NCBI GenBank assembly: GCA_030372985.1
Contig: JAUCQB010000229.1
Span: forward strand, 1 to 63,814
DNA length: 63,814 bases
Direction: 5' to 3'
From: Phycisphaerae bacterium
GTDB lineage: Bacteria > Planctomycetota > Phycisphaerae > UBA1845 > PWPN01
Both the position numbers and the translations under genes were made by a program. Below are positions 35,165 through 42,850 of this stretch, one piece after another (positions within the stretch are counted from its first letter, which is position 1; every line of letters begins with the position of its first letter). The notes under the pieces were generated by a model, which saw nothing but the letters and a program-made list of their open reading frames with translations, was not told the origin of the DNA and did not search any database.

Positions 35165-36664
35165 TTACGCCCCGATGCGGACAGCCTGGAGGATCTGATG
35201 TTGTATGCGAAGATGCGTTGCGGGATCGCGTTCCCTGTCGAGTTCCTCGAACAGGCGGCTGAAAAGCGTGATGCGCCGTCCAGCCGATTCAATGGAGCTG
35301 TTCGCCTCCAGAGTGGCCTTGATCTCGATGGGGAAGGGCATGGAGTCACGGGTGAGGGGCAGGACCAGATTCAGACTGCCGGATGACTTCGGGCGGCGTT
35401 CTCGACAGCGCCAGATGCGTATCTGCTGAACCGGGTACGAGCCGTTACGTACGAGCGAGATCTCTGAAAACCCGAGTTCCTCCGCCGCCCGGCTGACCGC
35501 ACTCCACCATGCTTCAAAGGAGGCTGCCTCACGGAAGAGAAGCTGCAGCGTTTCAAAGTGCCGTTTCTCTTCCCTCATCTCGGCCGCGATGTTCATGTTG
35601 CGCCGGACCGCAGCGAGGCTGTCGCGAAGCCTCACCGCTCCAATAAAGTGGAATACGCAGATCAGGAAACATATCGCAACAGCGAATATCAACAGGGTAA
35701 TCTTGTCGCGGGTGATCATCATCAGCATGCCGGCGCCCGTCGCCGTCAGAGTGACGCCGTACAGGACGAGTACGGCCTGGCGATGGGCAAGGCCGCGCTC
35801 CAGGAGCCTGTGGTGGATGTGGCGGCGATCCGGGGCGAACAGGGACCGGCGCTCCAGAATGCGCCGCAGCATGCTGAAGAAGGTGTCGAACAGGGGAACG
35901 CCCAGGGCAACCAGCGGAAGGCCCAGGCCGGCCACGGTCGCGTACTTCGCGGCGGAGAGCATACTGCAGCCCGCGAGCACGAAACCCAGGAAGAGGCTTC
36001 CGCAGTCGCCGAGGAAAATCTTGGCCGGGTTGAAATTGAAGACCAGGAAGCCGATCAGGCTCCCCAGGAACGCGAGCATGAACACGGAAGCGATGGGCAG
36101 CGACGCACGCATGGCGATCACCGCGACCACCCCGCAGGCGACGGCCGAGATTCCAGCGGCCAGGCCGTCGAGGCCGTCGATGAGGTTGACCGCGTTGGTG
36201 ATTGCCGTGACCCACAGAATCGTGGCCGGAAGCGAGAGCCATCCGAGTTCAATGACTACGTCCTCGGTCAGGCTGATCGAGTCGATTCGTGTGCCCGACA
36301 GGTAGAGGACCAGCGCGGCGGCCACTTGTGCAAGCAGCTTATGACGGGCCCTGAGACCGACAACGTCGTCGATCAACCCGACGATGAAGATCAGGAGGCC
36401 CGCCGCCTGCATCGCCAGAATCTGCAGCAGCATCTCATGGAACGCGGCCCCAATGCGGTTGTGCAGAAGCAGGACCGGGATGGTGGCGGCTGCGACGGCA
36501 ATCAGTATGACGAGTCCGCCGAGACGGGGTGTCCTCGATTGATGGATCTTGCGGGGACCCGGCTCGTCCATGACACGTGTCCTTCGAGCCAGCCAGATGA
36601 CCAGCGGTGTGGTCAGCATTGCCACGATCATCGCGATAGCGAAAACGACGATGTAGGTCTTCAT
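35165..36664 (-). CDS. WecA/MraY-type sugar-phosphate transferase with C-terminal extension
   Basis: A 499-residue protein. The first 340 residues are a multi-pass membrane enzyme with LIDDVVGLRA, NAVNLIDGLDGLAAG, IFLGDCGSLFLG and RRHIHHRLLERG, the catalytic and substrate motifs of the polyprenyl-phosphate N-acetylhexosamine-1-phosphate transferase family. It would start repeat-unit synthesis on undecaprenyl phosphate. Residues 345-499 form an extra soluble domain lacking known motifs, with a composition that could fit a GAF-like fold. Standard WecA proteins of about 350 residues lack it. ATG at 36664. It lies 26 bases upstream of the WecG-like gene. Confidence 0.92.
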   Translation of the reverse strand: MKTYIVVFAIAMIVAMLTTPLVIWLARRTRVMDEPGPRKIHQSRTPRLGGLVILIAVAAATIPVLLLHNRIGAAFHEMLLQILAMQAAGLLIFIVGLIDDVVGLRARHKLLAQVAAALVLYLSGTRIDSISLTEDVVIELGWLSLPATILWVTAITNAVNLIDGLDGLAAGISAVACGVVAVIAMRASLPIASVFMLAFLGSLIGFLVFNFNPAKIFLGDCGSLFLGFVLAGCSMLSAAKYATVAGLGLPLVALGVPLFDTFFSMLRRILERRSLFAPDRRHIHHRLLERGLAHRQAVLVLYGVTLTATGAGMLMMITRDKITLLIFAVAICFLICVFHFIGAVRLRDSLAAVRRNMNIAAEMREEKRHFETLQLLFREAASFEAWWSAVSRAAEELGFSEISLVRNGSYPVQQIRIWRCRERRPKSSGSLNLVLPLTRDSMPFPIEIKATLEANSSIESAGRRITLFSRLFEELDRERDPATHLRIQHQILQAVRIGA

Positions 36665-36771
36665 GGTTGGAGATTCGCTCTGGGGCAGACGGCCATCGTC
36701 GGCTCAGGACGCCGAGAGCCGGTGGGCCTCAGCCGGCATAACCGGCATGCCGCGATCGAGGTGGCATCACA

Positions 36772-38853
36772 TCATACAGGTTGACGCACGCCACGGATGA
36801 CTGAGTGGCGAGGTGGTGCCTCCCGGACAGAGTCACCGAATGAAATCATGCTTCGAAGAGCGGTGTTCCCGCTGATTGTGCACTGCCCGACAAGCGTTAT
36901 GGCCGGCGCTCTCCTGTGGTATCCATCGCTCACCCATCCTGCGATGGGTGTTTCACAGCCTTCGAAGCTTTGGATCGTGAGCCGTTCATCCAGTTCCATC
37001 ATCACCTGCCCGGTGCCCGTGTCGACGGTGAACCTGCTCGCGTCACGTTCAAGGATTCGGCATTGCGGGGCGAAGTGAAAGAACAGCTTCACCTCGTGCT
37101 GCCCGGCCGTGATGAACTCATCCAGAACCGATAAAGTGCGGGCGGGGCCGTCGAGTGCCAGGCGGCGCCTGTGGATCACGGGTGATTCAAGACGGGCATA
37201 GCCGTCGTGTTCGCCGACGACCGCGCCTCCGTTGGCGCTGGCTTCGAAACGCAGGCAGCGAGCCCGGGCCCGTGCTCCCCAGAGAAAGCGCCCGGCCATG
37301 ACCGACTGATCGCAATCGTCCACGACGACCGTATTGTGAGCCCTGGTGCTCCGAAAGCAGTCCCGCCAGGCTGGAAATCTGAAGTAATCGTAGGTTCCGG
37401 GGTCCACCAGGACCGGCACGCCGGACACGCGGAGTGTGAAACTCAGCGCGTCCGCATGGCCATGGCCGGCCAGGGGAGGCAGTCCAAGCTCCCCACAGTC
37501 AAAGACGACACTGATACTGTCGCCACGGCCTGCCTGCCCATGCTGTAACACATAATAACCGGTTTGGCGAAAGGCTTTCGAGGACAACCGGCCATCCCAC
37601 GCCTTCCGGTCGGTGCTTACAAGCCGTTCATATGCATCGCGGCCGAGCGACCATAGCACCGCTTCGCAGGATCCGGATGCCAACGTTCTGAAATCACTGC
37701 GATCCCATAACGCCGCTCCGATCGCCAGCAGGCCTCCAACGCGATCGGTGCCTTGTCCGAGATCCAGCACGTAACCGTCATCACCGTCGCCGAACATCGG
37801 CAGCCCGTCGCCGCCTTCGGCCAACGTGGCTACAAAGTCAAACATCCTCTCCAGCCGTTGCCAATAGCAGGGCGGGAAGTCACCGCCGCAGTTGCGAGCG
37901 GCTAGCCCTGCGGCCAGAAAGAACTCGAGTGCAAACAGGTGGTATCCGACCGACAACTCGCGGTGACCGCCATCCTCGTGCGTCTGTGTCTCCATCTCTC
38001 GCAGCAGAATCTCGCGGGCCTCCTGCCTCCAGGAGTGAGCCCGGCGAAGGCCGGAAAAGCAACAGCTCCCGATGAATACGCCGGCAGCTTCACCGATCAG
38101 GTGGTTGCCGACGGACGAATAGCGGGAGTATTTCCTCGATATATCCCATAGATGACGATATGCCGCAGTCAGCAGTCTGCTCCGGAAAGCGTCGTTCGGC
38201 CGCAACGCCGGCCGAATGAGTTCGAGCGCCCATACCCAGTTGATCAGGCGAATCGCCAGTTCCAACGGGCTCCGCCAGTTCATTCCACGGCCGAACGGGC
38301 ATTGCTGCATCCAGCTTTCCAGGTGCTCGACGACCTTGTGAGCGTAGGCTTCATTTCCAGTGATCCGGTAGGCGCGGCCCAGTACGACCAGATGCTGATG
38401 GCGGTTGAGCTCCCACACCAGCTTGGCATCGCCGGTTAAGGCGTAGTCGCGATAGTCGATCGCCGCCGCACACCCGAGCGGAGTCGACCGCTGGGCTTCA
38501 TACTCGTAGTTCCAGTTCAGGGGGCGGTGCCCCGGTGCATCCACGACGCTGAGAAAACTCAAATGGTTGCGGCAGATCTTCTCGGCACGCGCGATCAACG
38601 TGGTGCGCCACCCCTGAGTCCCCGGCGGATCCGTCAGTTGATCATCCGGCGACGGCAGGTCTCCCAATACGTGCGGGTCCGTCAAACCTCCGTTGAAGCC
38701 CGCTCCCACGAGGCGCTCAACAGAGATCGGCTTTGTCCGCAAGGGCATCATGCATCGGTCTGCCCATGCCTGAAGCATTGCCCGGGCGCGCCAGCAGATC
38801 TCCGCGGGCGACATAAAGCTCATCCGGCGAGCGTACCACTGTAGCGACTGCAT
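36772..38853 (-). CDS. Heparinase II/III-like (alginate lyase) family protein
   Basis: A 693-residue protein with an N-terminal helical toroid (about 60-370; SVGNHLIGEAAGV, HRELSVGYHLFALEFF) and a C-terminal beta-rich domain with the family signature GHGHADALSFTL, DPGTYDYF and RSTRAHNTVVVDD. The family cleaves uronic-acid-containing polysaccharides by beta-elimination and is common in exopolysaccharide operons. There is no obvious signal peptide, so the site of action is unclear. It is the first long gene of the operon after the antiterminator and the transposase fragment. ATG at 38853. Confidence 0.9.
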   Translation of the reverse strand: MQSLQWYARRMSFMSPAEICWRARAMLQAWADRCMMPLRTKPISVERLVGAGFNGGLTDPHVLGDLPSPDDQLTDPPGTQGWRTTLIARAEKICRNHLSFLSVVDAPGHRPLNWNYEYEAQRSTPLGCAAAIDYRDYALTGDAKLVWELNRHQHLVVLGRAYRITGNEAYAHKVVEHLESWMQQCPFGRGMNWRSPLELAIRLINWVWALELIRPALRPNDAFRSRLLTAAYRHLWDISRKYSRYSSVGNHLIGEAAGVFIGSCCFSGLRRAHSWRQEAREILLREMETQTHEDGGHRELSVGYHLFALEFFLAAGLAARNCGGDFPPCYWQRLERMFDFVATLAEGGDGLPMFGDGDDGYVLDLGQGTDRVGGLLAIGAALWDRSDFRTLASGSCEAVLWSLGRDAYERLVSTDRKAWDGRLSSKAFRQTGYYVLQHGQAGRGDSISVVFDCGELGLPPLAGHGHADALSFTLRVSGVPVLVDPGTYDYFRFPAWRDCFRSTRAHNTVVVDDCDQSVMAGRFLWGARARARCLRFEASANGGAVVGEHDGYARLESPVIHRRRLALDGPARTLSVLDEFITAGQHEVKLFFHFAPQCRILERDASRFTVDTGTGQVMMELDERLTIQSFEGCETPIAGWVSDGYHRRAPAITLVGQCTISGNTALRSMISFGDSVREAPPRHSVIRGVRQPV

Positions 38854-38862
38854 CGAGGTGCC

Positions 38863-39249
38863 TCAGCTCACCAGTTCCATGCCCGTGTCGGGGTCTACGT
38901 CTCTGAAGGATCTGGGCTGGGCCGGCAGGAAGGGGAAGTCGGCGTCCACCCTGGACCAGTCAATTCGATTGCCTCTCGGCAGCTTCTCGGCCAGAATCCT
39001 CTCGACTTCGGCCCAGACGCCCGCGACCTGCCAGTCCCGCAAGCGTCGGAGACAGGTCATGCCGCAGCCACAACCCAGTTCGGCCGGCAGATCGACCCAC
39101 GCTGTCCCGGTCCGCAGAACATAGAGGATCCCGGTTAGTGCCTGCCGGTCCGAAAGCGCGGGTCTGCCCCCCTTCGGTCGTCTCCGGCGAACAGGCAGCT
39201 TACACCTGACTAGTTCCCAAACTTGATCGGGCAACAGTTGCATTGGCAT
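38863..39249 (-). mobile_element. IS5-family transposase fragment
   Basis: About 128 residues from an ATG at 39249. The helix-turn-helix-like N-terminal part of IS5 transposases (DUF4096) is clear: PDQVWELV, GGRPALSDRQALTGILYVLRTGTAWVDLPAELG and LRRLRDWQVAGVWAEV. After IDWSRV the expected catalytic DDE region is replaced by an unrelated 20-residue end, so the gene is truncated and no longer active. No terminal inverted repeats were identified. It lies inside the operon, between antiterminator and lyase genes. Confidence 0.8.
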
Positions 39250-39424
39250 GGGCTTTATTCCCTTACAACGAGACAAACGTGTCTACCGGGTGGCAAGTAC
39301 GACAGATGCCTGAGGTGAGGATGACGTCCGTAGACGCAGACCGGTGTGTCCAGACTCCGTCCCCGTCGGGCAGAACCTTGTCCTGCCATAACCGACCGGG
39401 CCGCAATGACTTATGTCTGCCCTG

Positions 39425-40105
39425 CTAATCGACCGCCTCGAGCAGAGCGGGGTCGATTTCGAGCTCCGCCGACTGGCCAAGCGCCTCGACCCCTACGTAG
39501 ATCCGGCATGAACCCCGTCGCCGGAGCACTACACCTTCCAACCCTGCCAGACTCCCCCGCACGATCCGGCATCGCCGGCCGCGGCAGAGGCGTGGATATA
39601 GGTCCACCGACTCCTGGCTTATCGTGACCAGGTACACATGGCAGAGTTCCCTCCGCAGTCGTTCCTGGTCCACGACGTTGATGACCGCTGCCGCCCGATG
39701 GGTCAGCAGCGTCGCGTAGCGTTCGTCGTCGCCGCCGCACATGAAGAGGTACCCCGGGAAGAGGGGTATCTCGGTTTGTGAAATACGGCCGGCATGCCTG
39801 TGTCGCGTTTGGATCAGTGGCAGGAAATGGCCTATTCGCATCGCGGTCAGATCGCTAGCCAAGGCCTTTTCATTGCGTGACTTAGTGTGAACCAGCCACC
39901 ATCGTCCGCAGTATGCGTCGAGGGGATTGGCCTGGGTGTGATCGGATATGCGGACCTGTCCTGCCGCCTCCGGGGTCTGAGGCGCTTCCGTCCGGCCGCT
40001 CCTCGTTCTGTCGTGTATTTCCGCCACCTGAATCCGCCTGCCCCGATCTCCGAGCCCTCCCAACAGGGTCTTCAACCTCTTCCGGGGCGCGAGGTCACCG
40101 CACAT
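39425..40105 (-). CDS. NusG-like (UpxY/LoaP-type) transcription antiterminator
   Basis: About 226 residues from an ATG at 40105; a longer GTG start at 40165 also exists. An NGN domain begins at WWLVHTKSRNEKALA, with PLFPGYLFM in its usual place. A KOW-like end contains RIVRGSLAGLEGVVLRRRG. NusG paralogs of this class head polysaccharide operons and let polymerase read through long gene sets. Here it is the first gene of the roughly 23 kb minus-strand operon and follows a leader of about 1 kb with inverted repeats. The first 60 or so residues are an unusual extension. Confidence 0.88.
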   Translation of the reverse strand: MCGDLAPRKRLKTLLGGLGDRGRRIQVAEIHDRTRSGRTEAPQTPEAAGQVRISDHTQANPLDAYCGRWWLVHTKSRNEKALASDLTAMRIGHFLPLIQTRHRHAGRISQTEIPLFPGYLFMCGGDDERYATLLTHRAAAVINVVDQERLRRELCHVYLVTISQESVDLYPRLCRGRRCRIVRGSLAGLEGVVLRRRGSCRIYVGVEALGQSAELEIDPALLEAVD

Positions 40106-41126
40106 CGCCGGCGGCTGGCCGGCGGATTGCGGGCTCTTTTGGGGTTTTAAAAAAGGGGAAGACACGCGTCGCCACCTGCCGAGAGGTGTGGTCGAGACCG
40201 TTACCTCCGGCGGAGACTTGCACGCAGTCGCGTGAGGACGTACAATCCTCGTGTATGCGCAGCACGTCTGCGCGTCTTCCCAAGGGTTGGCCAGCCCCGT
40301 GCTGTGACTAGGACGAGCTGGCCAACCCTCTCTTTATGCCTCTCAGCCTTTTTGCCTCCGTCTCCTTCACAAAAACCGTTTTCACTCAGTCCCGTGAAAG
40401 AGCCATTCCTTGGGCTGCGCTCGCTCTCAGATAGATCTGAAAACGACACGCCTCGCGGAGAGCGGCTCTCGTCTTTGAGGCAGGCCGTCCCGCGCAGGTA
40501 GAGCCCATGCAATCATCTTATCCCCGGTCAAGGGAGGAAAATCGGCTGTGCTTTCTCACATCGCCCGACGTGAAACTCCTTTCCCATCGTGGGCGGAACA
40601 CGTTGTGGGAAACCTCAGGCTTCCCAGCATGACCTTGCCTGGCCTCCCTCCTGTGAAGGCTTTTTGAAGATTATCGATCGGTCGAAATCAGCTCCCGCTC
40701 GTGGCGGACACCTCACAGCTAATCCCCTCGGAGCTGTTCATCCATGAACTGAAATTCTCTGTATTACGGAAAGACACACAGGCATCCCTGGTTTCACGAA
40801 ACCGAACGCTTCCGATATTCCAGGACGCCAATGTTTGCAGGATAGGCATGCCTACGAGGTCTGTCTATGGGGTGTTTTGGGGTGTTTTGTATTTCTTCCA
40901 TCGGCGTCTGGCAGGCTGGGCAGACGCAATGACGCCGTTGCCGGCTCAAACGCCTGTTCTGACAAGTACTTACGGGATCTCGTGCAGATGGCTTGCCGGC
41001 CATGCGGGTTCGGCCAAGAAAGTTTTATAAAAGAGCTGTGAGTTCTACCGGGGGTGCTCTCGGCTCGGGAGCGGAGGTGAGTGATCACCCGGGCCCGATG
41101 AGATCCGAAACCAGCTACCCGGCGTG
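40106..41126. other. 1 kb leader/intergenic region upstream of the antiterminator
   Basis: No supported gene. The region carries several inverted repeats, the best being a perfect 13-base pair of arms at 40283-40295 and 40317-40329. Smaller ones are GCGCAG-CACGT-CTGCGC near 40256 and TCAGAT-AG-ATCTGA at 40429-40442. An AT-rich TTTTATAAAA lies near 41024. It probably contains the operon promoter and a structured leader RNA. Confidence 0.5.
40283..40329. terminator. Perfect 13-bp inverted repeat with 21-base loop
   Basis: Arms AGGGTTGGCCAGC and GCTGGCCAACCCT are exact complements. On the plus strand the repeat is followed by CTCTCTTTA, a weak U tract. On the minus strand it lies in the presumed leader of the antiterminator and could be an attenuating structure. 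Confidence 0.45.
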
Positions 41127-41367
41127 TGCTGAGAACCTGTTCGAGATCATCATGCGGCGATGTGAGTTGAGCTCCACGATGATGACCTCGAACCGTCCGA
41201 TCGAGGATTGGGGCAAGCTCATCGGCGACGTGCCGGCCGCAACGGTGATCCTCGACCGGTTCCTCCACCATGCCGAGGTCATCACCATGACCAGCAAGAG
41301 CTACCGGCTGAAGAACCGACCGACCAAAAAACAAGGCGATCAGACTTGCCAGGACGAGGCCGAATGA
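41127..41367 (+). pseudogene. istB: IS21-family istB remnant (3' end)
   Basis: The frame ending at 41367 encodes about 80 residues with LFEIIMRRCELSSTMMTSN, RPIEDWGKLIGDVPAAT and LDRFLHHAEVITM, the C-terminal third of the IstB helper ATPase. The Walker motifs and the istA partner are missing, so this is a relic. Upstream in-frame residues before about 41127 do not match IstB. Confidence 0.8.
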
Positions 41368-41375
41368 GGTATACG
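41346..41375 (+). promoter_or_regulatory. Candidate promoter for the methyltransferase gene
   Basis: TTGCCA (41346-41351) and TATACG (41370-41375) are separated by 18 bases. They overlap the end of the istB relic and lie about 70 bases before the methyltransferase ATG. Confidence 0.35.
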
Positions 41376-41386
41376 GACATCAACAG

Positions 41387-41398
41387 AACCGGCCGGTT
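41387..41398. promoter_or_regulatory. 12-bp perfect palindrome, possible operator
   Basis: AACCGGCCGGTT sits between the candidate promoter and the start of the methyltransferase gene, where a repressor dimer could bind. No regulator gene is adjacent. Confidence 0.35.
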
Positions 41399-41446
41399 TT
41401 CACCTGCCCGGTTACACGATACACAAGGCAGCTGAGGGATCGATTC

Positions 41447-42226
41447 ATGGATATATGGAAGTTCTACGACATTACTCATCGCAGGCACGTGGTGTGCAAT
41501 CCCACGAGCGAGGAGAAGCTCGCACGCTTGGTAGACCTGATGCAGCTTGCGACAGCCGCACGTGTGGTTGACATCGCCTGCGGGAAGAGCGAATTCCTGA
41601 TACGTCTGGCGAGGGCATATGGAGTGCGCGGCGCAGGCGTGGACCTCTCGCCCTTCTACATCGCCGAGGCAGAACGAAGACTCCAAGCGTGCGTGCCACA
41701 GGCAGCAGTCACCTTCACGAAAATGGATGGCGCTGATTTCAAACCCGACAAGCCCAACAGCCTCACTCTGGCTTCGTGCATTGGGGCGAGCTGGGTTTTC
41801 GGCGGGCACGCGAAGACTCTGGACGCGCTGATGGGCATGGCCGAGCCCGACGGCTGGGTGATCGTGGGGGAGCCCTACTGGTTGCGGGAGCCGTCGGACG
41901 AGTACTTGCAGGCGTTAGGGCTGACAAGAGATGCCTTCGGAAGCCACGCGGAAAACGTTGAAGCAGGCCAGCGGCGAGGGCTCGACCTCGTGCACACTCT
42001 GGTGAGCAGCAAGGACGACTGGGACCGATACGAAGGTCTTCAGTGGTATGCGATGGCGGACTACGCGCGCACCCACCGAGATGACGCCGATCTTCCGGAA
42101 CTGCTTGAGCGCGTGGCGAAGGAGAAATCGATCTATTTGCGGTGGGGTAGAGACACCTTGGGCTGGGCGATCTACGTATTCAGATGTCCACCCGCGCGGG
42201 GTACTGAGGCGGTGTCGGGTGCCTGA
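41447..42226 (+). CDS. SAM-dependent methyltransferase
   Basis: A 259-residue protein. The SAM-binding motif VVDIACGKSEFLIRLA is near residue 40. VDLSPFYIAEAERRL follows, and then LASCIGASWVFGG in the acidic-loop position. It resembles stand-alone small-molecule methyltransferases, not the exopolysaccharide-operon one at 23330. The ATG at 41447 is preceded by GAGGGAT. It is isolated, with IS debris upstream and a dispersed repeat downstream, suggesting an accessory gene. The substrate is unknown. Confidence 0.8.
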   Translation: MDIWKFYDITHRRHVVCNPTSEEKLARLVDLMQLATAARVVDIACGKSEFLIRLARAYGVRGAGVDLSPFYIAEAERRLQACVPQAAVTFTKMDGADFKPDKPNSLTLASCIGASWVFGGHAKTLDALMGMAEPDGWVIVGEPYWLREPSDEYLQALGLTRDAFGSHAENVEAGQRRGLDLVHTLVSSKDDWDRYEGLQWYAMADYARTHRDDADLPELLERVAKEKSIYLRWGRDTLGWAIYVFRCPPARGTEAVSGA

Positions 42227-42850
42227 ATAGCGGTTGCAGCCGACTGTCCCATCAAAGGACCCTGTTTCCGGCCCTTCTCCGCAGTGCCGGCAAACGTTGC
42301 CGCCGGGCAATCTGGGACCCAGGGAGCCTCATGCCGGGGAGATGAGCCAGCAACGAGCCCATCACGGGTGCGAGAGCGTGGCCTCGCCGACAATCTTGGC
42401 CGGCTTCGCCGCTTGGCGTTGACCGTGTTGGCCGCTGCCTGGTATTGTCGCATCGCCCGGGAGTGATGATCATGGCGCTTCGACCATCGCGTCGTTGGTC
42501 GGTGAATCCGTCCTGTGGCCTCCCACAGGCACGGCCGACGATGCAGTTGCGGCGTGAGTTCGGAGCCCATGCATCTTGCCGCTGATGGCCGCGATGTGGC
42601 CCTCAAAACGCCTCCCGAGACGGCAAACAAACGTGGAAGAACAGGACATCAGCGAGACGGGCGAAGTCTTTGGCCGAGCAGGACTTGAGGCGCAAGTATG
42701 GCGTCTTGACCAACTTGCAGAAAACGGCCTGATCGAATCCTCCCTCCCCCATTGACTCCAAGATGAGCGCTGCCACGGGCTGATCTTGCAGGACCGACCC
42801 GTGGCAGTGCTGTTCGAGATGACCACAAAGATCCGGCGACGCCAGACTTT
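42227..42850. other. 624-bp gene-free region with repeat copy B
   Basis: It lies between the methyltransferase gene and the end of the amidase gene. No credible open frame. It contains the second copy of the 140-bp repeat (42601-42740). Confidence 0.6.
42601..42740 (+). repeat. Dispersed 140-bp repeat, copy B
   Basis: Gapless match to 2861-3000 with about 82 percent identity by hand count. The common frame ends TGA at 42730-42732. Most differences fall in the third codon position of that frame, so both copies probably derive from a gene that was once translated. Confidence 0.7.

Noticed and set aside
40701..41030. Plus-strand open frame of 109 codons
   Set aside because: No ribosome site, no family resemblance and mixed composition; more likely part of the leader region.
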